64,000 nt of DNA from Glandiceps talaboti (lineage: Eukaryota > Hemichordata > Enteropneusta > Spengelidae), in assembly GCF_964340395.1 (NCBI RefSeq), contig NC_135569.1, positions 15,455,519 through 15,519,518 of the forward strand, given 5' to 3'. A model generated the notes under the pieces. It saw nothing but the letters and a program-made list of their open reading frames with translations, had not been told where the DNA came from and did no database searches. Position 1 is the stretch's first letter, and each line of letters opens with the position of its first letter. This document shows positions 48,416 through 61,400 of the stretch, piece by piece. The translations under genes were made by a program, and so were the position numbers.

Positions 48416-48983
48416 ATACATGTATAATATTTTCTAGAAACGAAACATTATCTGTATGTCAGCATCTCTTATACCAACCACAAGCAAAGTTGTACACATT
48501 CAAACAGACAATACAGGATTTATTCCCGTGTTTATATGTTACTGGAATATTAAATTATATTATACTACTAAACCAGAAAGATTATAGAGTTTCAATTAGG
48601 CAGCATGATGGGTTTTTATTACCTCTCACACAACATTTATTTATTACGAATTACACAAACAAAATACAGATACTGGTAAAATGTTTATATTTCATCTCAC
48701 TGTAAACAAATTTTGTGTTTGAAAACTTCCTGTTTCATCCGACAGTGATGTTGATTTGTGTTCACATTTAGATAAAATGTATCATTTTATATGCTTGCGC
48801 AATACATGTATCAATGCCTGTATTTTGTTTGATGTAATTTGTAACAAAAATGTGTGAGAAGTAAAAATATGTTATTCTCAATAATTGAAACGCTATAGTC
48901 ACTCTGGTTTCGTAGCTTTAAAGTGTATGTATATATTTATTGGTGTATGTACATTTTGTATGTATCTTCCTGACTCGTCACAG

Positions 48984-49211
48984 GAAGGGCTTGAAGACGT
49001 TGCCGATGGTACAACGAGTGAACAGATAGCCTATTTACTGGTAGAAAGGGCTAGATTAATGGATGAACTAGACTCTGAAAGCAGGAGAACGGAAGAGATA
49101 GATTCCCAAGGAATAGATGGGAATAAAATCCAAGAAATCCTGCAAAAAGAAAGGGAAGCATTTGAAGAGGAAAGGAAAAATATCAAGATGACAAAAGACA
49201 GTCTCCATCGA
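48984..49211 (+). CDS. Coiled-coil protein, exon C
   Basis: The acceptor is tgactcgtcacag, the donor GTAAGT, phase 0/0, 76 codons. It starts EGLEDVADGTTSEQIAYLLV, then ERARLMDELDSESRRTEEID, and a charged helix KIQEILQKEREAFEEERKNI, KMTKDSLHR. The EGL-x-SEQ-LL-RARL-DEL pattern echoes exon A (DGL-NDKL-LW), hinting at an internal duplication of a hydrophobic-block-plus-coil module. The last 25 bases and the donor are part of a 44-bp exact tandem duplication. Only the first donor keeps the frame. Confidence 0.85.
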
Positions 49212-49274
49212 GTAAGTGTTACATATATGTGATGACAAAAGACAGTCTCCATCGAGTAAGTGTTACATATATGT
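49187..49274. repeat. Exact 44-bp tandem duplication across the exon C donor
   Basis: 49187-49230 and 49231-49274 are identical, each holding 25 exon bases, gtaagt and 13 further intron bases. Use of the second donor would add 44 bases and read into TGA. Confidence 0.95.
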
Positions 49275-49484
49275 GATGATGTGATATGATGTGATGCTAC
49301 GTAATTACACTCTGGTTTAGATTGAGTTTGGTTCAGAACAAAATAAGGCAAACTTTTTTAAAGATAAGCTTAATGCGGTGACCTGGGATTGAAACATAGC
49401 TGTTTTCATATCAGAGATGTCACTCTAATGACACTCTCTCAACTCACTGAGAATATTAACCGTACAATGCTACCTTGAATTAAC

Positions 49485-50755
49485 CATAACAGAGTTCAAC
49501 CTGCTTTCATTGTTAAGACTGGTATTTCTATCATATACATGTATCTATCATTCTTACTATTGTCTTTGTACACTGTTTTAACCATAACAGAGTTCAACCT
49601 GCTTTCATTGTTAAGACTGGTATTTCTATCATATACATGTATCTATCATTCTTACTATTGTCTTTGTACACTGTTTTAACCATAACAGAGTTCAACCTGC
49701 TTTCATTGTTAAGACTGGTATTTCTATCATATACATGTATCTATCATTCTTACGATTGTCTTTGTACACTGTTTTAACCATCACAGAGTTCAACCTGCTT
49801 TCATTGTTAAGACTGGTATTTCTATCATATACATGTATCTATCATTCTTACTATTGTCTTTGTACACTGTTTTAACCATAACAGAGTTCAACCTGCTTTC
49901 ATTGTTAAGACTGGTATTTCTATCATATACATGTATCTATCATTCTTACGATTGTCTTTGTACACTGTTTTAACCATCACAGAGTTCAACCTGCTTTCAT
50001 TGTTAAGACTGGTATTTCTATCATATACATGTATCTATCATTCTTACGATTGTCTTTGTACACTGTTTTAACCATCACAGAGTTCAACCTGCTTTCATTG
50101 TTAAGACTGGTATTTCTATCATATACATGTATCTATCATTCTTACTATTGTCTTTGTACACTGTTTTAACCATCACAGAGTTCAACCTGCTTTCATTGTT
50201 AAGACTGGTATTTCTATCATATACATGTATCTATCATTCTTACTATTGTCTTTGTACACTGTATTAACCATAACAGAGTTCAACCTGCTTTCATTGTTAA
50301 GACTGGTATTTCTATCATATACATGTATCTATCATTCTTACTATTGTCTTTGTACACTGTATTAACCATAACAGAGTTCAACCTGCTTTCATTGTTAAGA
50401 CTGGTATTTCTATCATATACATGTATCTATCATTCTTACTATTGTCTTTGTACACTGTTTTAACCATCACAGAGTTCAACCTGCTTTCATTGTTAAGACT
50501 GGTATTTCTATCATATACATGTATCTATCATTCTTACGATTGTCTTTGTACACTGTTTTAACCATCACAGAGTTCAACCTGCTTTCATTGTTAAGACTGG
50601 TATTTCTATCATATACATGTATCTATCATTCTTACTATTGTCTTTGTACACTGTTTTAACCATCACAGAGTTCAACCTGCTTTCATTGTTAAGACTGGTA
50701 TTTCTATCATATACATGTATCTATCATTCTTACTATTGTCTTTGTACACTGTATT
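49485..50755. repeat. 98-bp tandem array, about 13 copies
   Basis: taaccataacagagttcaac, ctgctttcattgttaagact and so on, differing only at a few positions (ataac/atcac, tactat/tacgat, gtttta/gtatta). It is highly homogeneous, hence recently amplified. Lies in the intron after exon C. Confidence 0.97.
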
Positions 50756-51221
50756 ACTCTTAAGCTTCATGAGGATGAACTAAACAATTTAAATAAAGTA
50801 AGTAATTCTATTCAAAGATTTACTAACATCACAAACACTATTAACTACCATTCTTACTAAATACTGTAACTTGGTAATAGCCTATTTTTCTTTTGTAAAG
50901 TAAACGTACATGTACTTTCAACTTCTGAAAAAAAACGTGCCTTGATATTTGTCTGTATCTGTAACTATGGTCTTGTTGTTTATTATATCAGTCAACTTAA
51001 CCATCTGAATGCTAATTTCTTTTCTGTACTATACACATTGCATGTTGAAATAGTGATGTAAGGTACATTGCAATACCCTGTTGCCAGTCTATTAGTCTAA
51101 TTACTTGTACAACATACATGTACTTGTATTTTATGAACAGAGAACCCACAATGATAAATCTTCCAGTAACATCTTGTGTATAGTTTAATCTTATGAACAT
51201 GTAGTCTGACAAATTCTTTAA

Positions 51222-51478
<257 letters not shown>

Positions 51479-51582
51479 GTGCTTGTGAAATAATAAAGAA
51501 ATTTAATGGGGTTCACTGTCTTGTGTTTAAGGAATATGACAATCAAGAAAAAAGTTAAACCATTCAATTTTTTTCTAAACAG

Positions 51583-51715
51583 GAACACCAAGATAAAATG
51601 AGACAAAAAGATATGCTGATCATGGAATTACAGAATGAAGTACAAAAGATAAATTCTACATTGGACAAAGAGAAGAAAGCACGACGAGTTGAAACAGAAC
51701 AAATCAGAGTTCAAG
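51583..51715 (+). CDS. Coiled-coil protein, exon D
   Basis: The acceptor is ttttttctaaacag, the donor GTGAGG, phase 0 in and 1 out, 44 codons plus one base. It reads EHQDKMRQKDMLIMELQNEV then QKINSTLDKEKKARRVETEQ, IRVQ. A continuous heptad pattern rich in Lys/Glu extends the coiled coil. The trailing G can join either the 42-nt exon at 53806 (making Asp) or the exon at 63235 (making Glu). Confidence 0.85.
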
Positions 51716-51744
51716 GTGAGGTTTAAAATATATCCCTAGATTTA

Positions 51745-52100
51745 TATGATAATATAATAATTATAATAATGGGCCTTTTCTCCTGAGAGCTCAAGGCACT
51801 CACAATTATTACCCCTGGTATGGATCTATAGTGGCACAACAGCCCTTTATACTTCCTCAATTCCCTGGGAAGCATATCGTACAATACATTGCAGCCTATA
51901 TAAGTGCATAGGATTAAAGCATTCACATTGCCACCTCTATCCTACCAGGTCCCCAATTATACAGCTGTGAGGACTGAGGCACTATTGTGGTTCAAATCTT
52001 GCCCAAGGACTTTAGCCATTCAGTCTCAGAAGCAAATGGCAGTGGCAAGGCACAAGCCTGCAATCTACAGATTCCATGCTGGCCACTCTGACCATTAATA
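51745..52100. mobile_element. Dispersed repeat (ctcctgagagctcaaggcac family), copy 1
   Basis: After (ataat)n it reads ctcctgagagctcaaggcac, cagccctttatacttcctca, aggattaaagcattcacatt, cctctatcctaccaggtccc and so on. It matches 54040-54360 throughout at roughly 80 percent or better by eye. The head resembles the element at 18760. Non-coding. Confidence 0.7.
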
Positions 52101-52139
52101 TTGACTACATTTAGCTCTGTGCAAATACATAGTCAGTAC

Positions 52140-53085
52140 TGTGGTAGACAGTAGCACTGTACCAGCATGTGTTACATGTAGAAGGGTTAATACATGTACC
52201 TACACCAGTCCTATGTTAACACTAGGCTGACACTAACACCTCACCAGTATGTGTTAACAAGTGGAAGGGTTAATACCTACACCAGTCCTATGTTAACATC
52301 AGGCTAGCTCAGTGCTAACACTAGGCTGACACTAACACCTCACCAGTATGTGTTAGCAACTGGATGGGTTAATACCTGCACCAGCCCTACATTAACACCA
52401 GGCTAGCTGGGTACTAACACTAGGTTGGCACTAACAGCTCACCAGTATGTGTTAGCAACAGTCCTAATCTCCTATGTTAACATCAGGCTAGCTGAGTGCT
52501 ACACTGCTGGCATTAACACCTCACCAGTACATGTACAATGTATATGTTAGCAACTGGAAGGGTTAATACCTACACCAGTCCTATGTGTTAACATCAGGCT
52601 AACTCAGTGCTATAGGCTGGTACTAACACCTCACCAGTAATTTGTGTCAGCAACTGGAATGGTTAATGCCTACACCAGCCCTAAGTTACTATGGTAACTC
52701 CTGGCTAACTCGTTGCTAACAGTGTGCTTACACTAACAGCTCACCAGTATGTGTTAGCAACTGGAAGGGTTAATACATGTACCTGTACCAGCTCTACATT
52801 AACACCAGACTAGCTGGGTACTAACGCTAGGCTGGTGCTAACACCTCACCAGTATGTATTAGCAACTGGAAGGATTAATTATGCCTACACCAGTTTTCAT
52901 GTTAACACCAGACTAGCTTAGTGCTATAGGCTGGTACTAACACTTCACCAGTATGTGTTAGCAACTGGAAGGGTTCATACCTGTACCAGCTCTACATTAA
53001 CACCAGACTAGCTGGATACTAACACTAACTTCACACCTGAGTCACCAGTATGTGTTAATTAGCAATATTAGAACCTAATGTCTGC
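52140..53085. repeat. Degenerate 100-bp tandem array, about 9 copies
   Basis: Recurring ctcaccagtatgtgttagca, actggaagggttaatacct, acaccagtcctatgttaaca and tcaggctagctcagtgctaa, with many substitutions. Confidence 0.85.
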
Positions 53086-53206
53086 ACAGTTATTGAAACT
53101 ATGCAACTCCAGGTATGGTGTTAATATCAGACTTACACCAAAGTCGTAAATCAGGAAAATAGGTTTCTGAGCTTTACCGTACTGTCTTTAGTGTCAACAG
53201 GAATAT

Positions 53207-53629
53207 ATTGAACACATATTGCCTGGCCTACCGTATATTTGGGCTATAGCACCCGTTTATTACATCGCGGGACTGTGAGTTACCAGAATCACATGCTATT
53301 TCCCGAGGCTGAAGGCCGAGGGAAATAGCATGTAATTCTGGTAACTCACAGTCATGAGGGAGTAATAAACGGGTGCTATAGCCCGAATATAGGCCAGGCA
53401 ATATGTGTTTTATAATATACCTCATGGAAATGTTGCCCTCTTCTCTTGAGGTTGGCAGACGACATCGTTCAAATTCGCGAAGCTACCATTTTGACCTGCT
53501 GTGAACTCGCGGTGGTCATGTAATAGTTGATGGAACTATTTCCCTAGGGAAATAGTCATTCTATTTTCCTATCACATGACTGATTCTAGCGAATCATGGC
53601 ACAGCATTATCACTAGGTATATTATAATG
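53207..53629. mobile_element. 0.4-kb dispersed repeat with long hairpin, copy 2
   Basis: Same ends and internal hairpin as 12057-12467. It lies 176 bases before the small exon at 53806. Confidence 0.8.
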
Positions 53630-53805
53630 TATATTATACCTCTGTAGCTTGGTTTAGTTGTCTATGTACAAATACTATAATAGAACACATTGTGAAAGTA
53701 CATTATAATTATTTGAAATACATCTGATTCAGCTGATATAGGTAATATAGAATATTTGTCTCAGTTAGATTCAAAGAAAGTTTTTAACATATTGTTTTTG
53801 TTCAG

Positions 53806-53847
53806 ATGTTCGTCCACTACATTCAGTTCGATGGTCTGACCGTCCAC
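53806..53847 (+). CDS. Coiled-coil protein, 42-nt cassette exon E
   Basis: The acceptor is gtttttgttcag, the donor GTAAGT, phase 1 in and 1 out, so it can be kept or skipped without breaking the frame. With flanking bases it encodes DVRPLHSVRWSDRPQ. Two prolines and several Arg/Trp residues would interrupt the coiled coil with a basic linker. Being so short, it is supported mainly by strong splice sites and matching phase. Confidence 0.55.
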
Positions 53848-54039
53848 GTAAGTAGATTTAACCCAGTAGGTTTACTAGCAGTAGCAGCAGCTGAGAGGCA
53901 GTCGCATATAGTGTGAAATAGCTGATAGAAAGACATTGTATATTATGCAATACTCAACTAAGTCTGTCTTCTTCATAGATCTAGAATGTTGCTTTGCTCT
54001 TTGCTATCTACTTATCCTACTATCGGTGTCAACCCGATA

Positions 54040-54360
54040 AATAATAATAATAATAATGTGAATTTATAATGTACCTTTCCTCCTGAGAGCTCAAGGCACT
54101 CACAAATATTACCCCGAGCACAGATCAATGGCAGCACAACAGCCCTTTATACTTCCTCAACTCCCTGGGGAGCATACAATCCATTGCAGCATTTATAAGC
54201 ACATAGGATTAAAGTATTCACATTGCAACCTCTATCCTACCAGGTCCTCAATTATACAACTGGGTTGACTAAGGCACAATCATGGTTCAAATCTTGCCCA
54301 AGGACTTCGTCATCCAGAAACAAATGGCAGTGCTTCCAGATTCCAAGCCAGACACTAACC
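54040..54360. mobile_element. Dispersed repeat (ctcctgagagctcaaggcac family), copy 2
   Basis: Preceded by (AAT)n. Matches 51745-52100 along its length. Confidence 0.7.
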
Positions 54361-54484
54361 ATTTGCCTATCATGACTCCACATGTCAAAATTTACCTAAC
54401 TTGTTAGAATACCTGTTTGTAGACATTTACATAATATTAGCATATATATAAATTATGTTGGTTTTACTTTAATTAAGAAGCTCT

Positions 54485-54735
54485 CATTTACATATGACTT
54501 CATTTGAATATGCAAATAGTCTGACATAGTTTTGTTGCTCGCGGCTTTGCAACCAATCACATTGAGTGTTCATTTACATAATGACTTCATTTGAATATTC
54601 AAATAGTCTGATGTGGTGTTGTTGTTCCACATTGCGACCAATCATTTTGATTGTACATTTACATAATGACTTCATTTGAATATTCAAATAGTCTGAAGTA
54701 GTGTTGTTGTTCCACATTGTGACCAATGACTTTGA
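54485..54735. repeat. 85-bp tandem repeat, 3 copies
   Basis: catttacataatgacttcat plus ttgaatattcaaatagtctg at 54485, 54571 and 54656. Confidence 0.9.
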
Positions 54736-54739
54736 GGAT

Positions 54740-55465
54740 ATTTTCAAACTTTAATAATGGGATGACACTGATAGTAGGACTAGCAAAGCAAAATAAGAGA
54801 TTTGTGATGTAGATGAACTATACTTTAAACTGGCTATTCTTGTCTTCATGTACATTTAGTTCTAGCTGCTGGCGTTTGCTGTGTACTTTGTGTGTACTCC
54901 TCATAAAGACTTCTTTATCTCTCAACTTTAGCCCATGTTGCCTTTCTTGGTACAAAGTGCACTTGCATTTTGAGGCAAAAATACTTTTTGAGGTGAAAAG
55001 GGGTCAGTATTGAAAATAAAATTGACCTTGCATCTCTCACCTGCCGCTTTAGTTTGCACATTGAAACTTTAAACTGTACAATACTATGCTGGTAATATCT
55101 GATAATTAGCACTATATGCAAGTATGTGGTATTGGAATGGATATATGGAATGGATATATCTGTATTAGTGTCACAAGATAAGCACATTATTGTGGCAACG
55201 CCTTGGCCACCAATTTCAAACAGAAACATATCTTAATTTAGTATGTAGTGTGTGTCTTGGAAGTTGTTACTTTCTTCAAGAAAGTTTCCTATTTTCAGTT
55301 AAAATCATGGAAAAAATGCGGGGACACCTTGCAAAATTTTGAGGTAGACATCAACATTTTATTAAGTAACTTACAGATCCAAAATGACAACCAAATATTA
55401 TGAAAAAATGAAAAATTGATGTTTCCTTGAAAACAGGATGGTGTTCCTATATATTAGAGGACCAC
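54740..55465. other. Intron sequence, no gene seen
   Basis: AT-rich intron between exon E and the 26-bp array. Open frames on both strands at 54813-55229 lack splice support. Confidence 0.4.
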
Positions 55466-55469
55466 AGGC

Positions 55470-58400
55470 AAGATTTTATATTGATGATAGTTGGATAGAT
55501 TTTACATTGACGATAGTTGGATAGATTTTACATTGACGATAGTTGGATAGATTTTACATTGACGATAGTTGGATAGATTTTACATTGACGATAGTTGGAT
55601 AGATTTTACATTGACGATAGTTGGATAGATTTTATATTGACGATAGTTGGATAGATTTTACATTGACGATAGTTGGATAGATTTTATATTGACGATAGTT
55701 GGAAAGATTTCATATTGACGATAGTTGGATAGATTTTATATTGACGATAGTTGGATAGATTTTACATTGACGATAGTTGGATAGATTTTATATTGACGAT
55801 AGTTGGATAGATTTTACATTGGCGATAGTTGGATAGCTTTTATATTGACGATAGTTGGATAGATTTTATATTGACGATAGTTGGATAGATTTTACATTGG
55901 CGATAGTTGGATAGATTTTATATTGACGATAGTTGGATAGATTTTACATTGACGATAGTTGGATAGATTTTATATTGACGATAGTTGGAAAGATTTCATA
56001 TTGACGATAGTTGGATAGATTTTACATTGACGATAGTTGGATAGATTTTATATTGACGATAGTTGGATAGATTTCATATTGACGATAGTTGGATAGATTT
56101 TACATTGACGATAGTTGGAAAGATTTCATATTGACGATAGTTGGAAAGATTTTATATTGACGATAGTTGGATAGATTTTATATTGACGATAGTTGGATAA
56201 ATTTTATATTGACGATAGTTGGATAGATTTTATATTGACGATAGTTGGATAAATTTTATATTGGCGATAGTTGGATAAATTTTATATTGGCGATAGTTGG
56301 ATAAATTTTATATTGACGATAGTTGGATAGATTTTATATTGACGATAGTTGGAAAGATTTTATATTGACGATAGTTGGATAGATTTTATATTGACGATAG
56401 TTGGAAAGATTTTATATTGACGATAGTTGGATAAATTTTATATTGGCGATAGTTGGATAGATTTTATATTGACGATAGTTGGATAGATTTTATATTGACG
56501 ATAGTTGGATAGATTTTATATTGGCGATAGTTGGATAGATTTTATATTGACGATAGTTGGATAGATTTTATATTGACGATAGTTGGATAAATTTTATATT
56601 GACGATAGTTGGATAGATTTCATATTGACGATAGTTGGATAGATTTTATATTGACGATAGTTGGATAGATTTCATATTGACGATAGTTGGATAGATTTTA
56701 TATTGACGATAGTTGGATAAATTTTATATTGACGATAGTTGGAAAGATTTTATATTGACGATAGTTGGATAGATTTTATATTGACGATAGTTGGATAGAT
56801 TTCATATTGACGATAGTTGGATAGATTTTATATTGACGATAGTTGGAAAGATTTTACATTGACGATAGTTGGAAAGATTTTATATTGACGATAGTTGGAT
56901 AGATTTTATATTGACGATAGTTGGATAGATTTTACATTGACGATAGTTGGATAGATTTTATATTGACGATAGTTGGAAAGATTTTATATTGACGATAGTT
57001 GGATAGATTTTACATTGACGATAGTTGGATAGATTTCATATTGACGATAGTTGGATAGATTTTATATTGACGATAGTTGGAAAGATTTCATATTGACGAT
57101 AGTTGGATAGATTTTATATTGACGATAGTTGGAAAGATTTTATATTGATGATAGTTGGAAAGATTTTATATTGACGATAGTTGGATAAATTTTATATTGA
57201 CGATAGTTGGATAGATTTTATATTGACGATAGTTGGATAAATTTTATATTGACGATAGTTGGAAAGATTTTATATTGACGATAGTTGGATAGATTTTATA
57301 TTGACGATAGTTGGAAAGATTTTATATTGATGATAGTTGGATAGATTTTATATTGACGATAGTTGGATAAATTTTATATTGACGATAGTTGGATAGATTT
57401 CATATTGACGATAGTTGGATAAATTTTATATTGACGATAGTTGGAAAGATTTTATATTGACGATAGTTGGATAGATTTTATATTGACGATAGTTGGATAG
57501 ATTTTATATTGACGATAGTTGGATAGATTTTATATTGATGATAGTTGGAAAGATTTTATATTGACGATAGTTGGATAGATTTTATATTGACGATAGTTGG
57601 ATAGATTTTATATTGACGATAGTTGGAAAGATTTTATATTGACGATAGTTGGATAGATTTTATATTGACGATAGTTGGATAGATTTTATATTGATGATAG
57701 TTGGAAAGATTTTATATTGACGATAGTTGGATAGATTTTATATTGACGATAGTTGGATAGATTTTATATTGACGATAGTTGGATAGATTTTATATTGACG
57801 ATAGTTGGAAAGATTTTATATTGACGATAGTTGGATAGATTTCATATTGACGATAGTTGGATAGATTTTATATTGACGATAGTTGGATAGATTTTATATT
57901 GACGATAGTTGGATAAATTTTATATTGACGATAGTTGGAAAGATTTTATATTGACGATAGTTGGATAGATTTTATATTGACGATAGTTGGATAGATTTTA
58001 TATTGACGATAGTTGGATAAATTTTATATTGACGATAGTTGGAAAGATTTTATATTGACGATAGTTGGATAGATTTTATATTGACGATAGTTGGATAGAT
58101 TTTATATTGATGATAGTTGGAAAGATTTCATATTGACGATAGTTGGAAAGATTTTATATTGACGATAGTTGGATAGATTTTATATTGACGATAGTTGGAT
58201 AAATTTTATATTGACGATAGTTGGATAGATTTTATATTGACGATAGTTGGATAAATTTTATATTGACGATAGTTGGATAGATTTTATATTGACGATAGTT
58301 GGATAGATTTTATATTGACGATAGTTGGATAGATTTTATATTGACGATAGTTGGAAAGATTTTATATTGACGATAGTTGGATAGATTTTATATTGACGAT

Positions 58401-61400
58401 AGTTGGATAGATTTTACATTGACGATAGTTGGATAGATTTTATATTGACGATAGTTGGATAAATTTTATATTGACGATAGTTGGAAAGATTTTATATTGA
58501 CGATAGTTGGATAGATTTTATATTGACGATAGTTGGATAGATTTTATATTGACGATAGTTGGATAGATTTTATATTGACGATAGTTGGATAGATTTCATA
58601 TTGACGATAGTTGGAAAGATTTTATATTGACGATAGTTGGATAGATTTTATATTGGCGATAGTTGGATAAATTTTATATTGACGATAGTTGGAAAGATTT
58701 TATATTGACGATAGTTGGATAGATTTTATATTGACAATAGTTGGATAGATTTTATATTGACGATAGTTGGATAGATTTTACATTGACGATAGTTGGATAG
58801 ATTTTATATTGACGATAGTTGGATAGATTTTATATTGACGATAGTTGGATAGATTTTATATTGACGATAGTTGGATAGATTTTATATTGACGATAGTTGG
58901 ATAGATTTTACATTGACGATAGTTGGATAGATTTTATATTGACGATAGTTGGATAAATTTTATATTGACGATAGTTGGAAAGATTTTATATTGACGATAG
59001 TTGGATAGATTTTATATTGACGATAGTTGGATAGATTTTATATTGACGATAGTTGGATAGATTTTATATTGACGATAGTTGGATAGATTTCATATTGACG
59101 ATAGTTGGAAAGATTTTATATTGACGATAGTTGGATAGATTTTATATTGGCGATAGTTGGATAAATTTTATATTGACGATAGTTGGAAAGATTTTATATT
59201 GGCGATAGTTGGATAAATTTTATATTGACGATAGTTGGAAAGATTTTATATTGACGATAGTTGGAAAGATTTTATATTGACGATAGTTGGATAGATTTTA
59301 TATTGACGATAGTTGGATAAATTTTATATTGACGATAGTTGGATAGATTTTATATTGACGATAGTTGGATAAATTTTATATTGACGATAGTTGGATAAAT
59401 TTTATATTGACGATAGTTGGAAAGATTTTATATTGACGATAGTTGGATAGATTTTATATTGGCGATAGTTGGATAGATTTTATATTGACGATAGTTGGAA
59501 AGATTTCATATTGACGATAGTTGGAAAGATTTTATATTGACGATAGTTGGATAGATTTTATATTGACGATAGTTGGATAAATTTTATATTGACGATAGTT
59601 GGATAAATTTTATATTGACGATAGTTGGATAGATTTTATATTGGCGATAGTTGGATAAATTTTATATTGACGATAGTTGGAAAGATTTTATATTGGCGAT
59701 AGTTGGATAAATTTTATATTGACGATAGTTGGAAAGATTTTATATTGACGATAGTTGGATAGATTTTATATTGGCGATAGTTGGATAAATTTTATATTGA
59801 CGATAGTTGGAAAGATTTTATATTGACGATAGTTGGATAAATTTTATATTGACGATAGTTGGAAAGATTTTATATTGACGATAGTTGGATAAATTTTATA
59901 TTGACGATAGTTGGATAGATTTTATATTGACGATAGTTGGATAAATTTTATATTGACGATAGTTGGAAAGATTTTATATTGGCGATAGTTGGATAGATTT
60001 TATATTGACGATAGTTGGATAGATTTTATATTGACGATAGTTGGATAGATTTTATATTGACGATAGTTGGAAAGATTTTATATTGACGATAGTTGGAAAG
60101 ATTTTATATTGACGATAGTTGGATAGATTTTATATTGACGATAGTTGGATAGATTTTATATTGACGATAGTTGGATAAATTTTATATTGACGATAGTTGG
60201 AAAGATTTTATATTGACGATAGTTGGAAAGATTTTATATTGACGATAGTTGGATAGATTTTACATTGACGATAGTTGGATAGATTTTATATTGACGATAG
60301 TTGGATAGATTTCATATTGACGATAGTTGGATAGATTTTATATTGACGATAGTTGGATAGCTTTTATATTGACGATAGTTGGATAGATTTTATATTGACG
60401 ATAGTTGGAAAGATTTTATATTGACGATAGTTGGATAGATTTTATATTGACGATAGTTGGATAGATTTTATATTGACGATAGTTGGAAAGATTTTATATT
60501 GACGATAGTTGGATAGATTTTATATTGACGATAGTTGGATAGATTTTATATTGACGATAGTTGGATAGATTTTATATTGACGATAGTTGGATAGATTTTA
60601 TATTGACGATAGTTGGATAGATTTTACATTGGCGATAGTTGGATAGATTTTATATTGACGATAGTTGGATAGATTTTACATTGGCGATAGTTGGATAGAT
60701 TTTATATTGACGATAGTTGGATAGATTTTACATTGGCGATAGTTGGATAGATTTTATATTGACGATAGTTGGATAGATTTTATATTGACGATAGTTGGAA
60801 AGATTTTATATTGACGATAGTTGGAAAGATTTTATATTGACGATAGTTGGATAGATTTTATATTGACGATAGTTGGATAGATTTTATATTGGCGATAGTT
60901 GGATAGATTTTATATTGACGATAGTTGGATAGATTTTACATTGACGATAGTTGGATAGATTTTATATTGACGATAGTTGGATAGATTTCATATTGACGAT
61001 AGTTGGATAAATTTTACATTGACGATAGTTGGATAGATTTTATATTGACGATAGTTGGATAGATTTTATATTGACGATAGTTGGATAGATTTTATATTGA
61101 CGATAGTTGGATAGATTTTATATTGACGATAGTTGGATAGATTTTACATTGACGATAGTTGGAAAGATTTCATATTGACGATAGTTGGAAAGATTTTATA
61201 TTGACGATAGTTGGATAGATTTTATATTGACGATAGTTGGAAAGATTTTATATTGACGATAGTTGGATAGATTTCATATTGACGATAGTTGGAAAGATTT
61301 CATATTGACGATAGTTGGAAAGATTTTATATTGACGATAGTTGGATAGATTTTATATTGACGATAGTTGGATAAATTTTATATTGACGATAGTTGGATAG

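Noticed and set aside
48388-48705. 105-codon plus frame
   Set aside because: AT-rich intron, no splice sites in phase with exons B and C, overlaps an inverted-repeat element.
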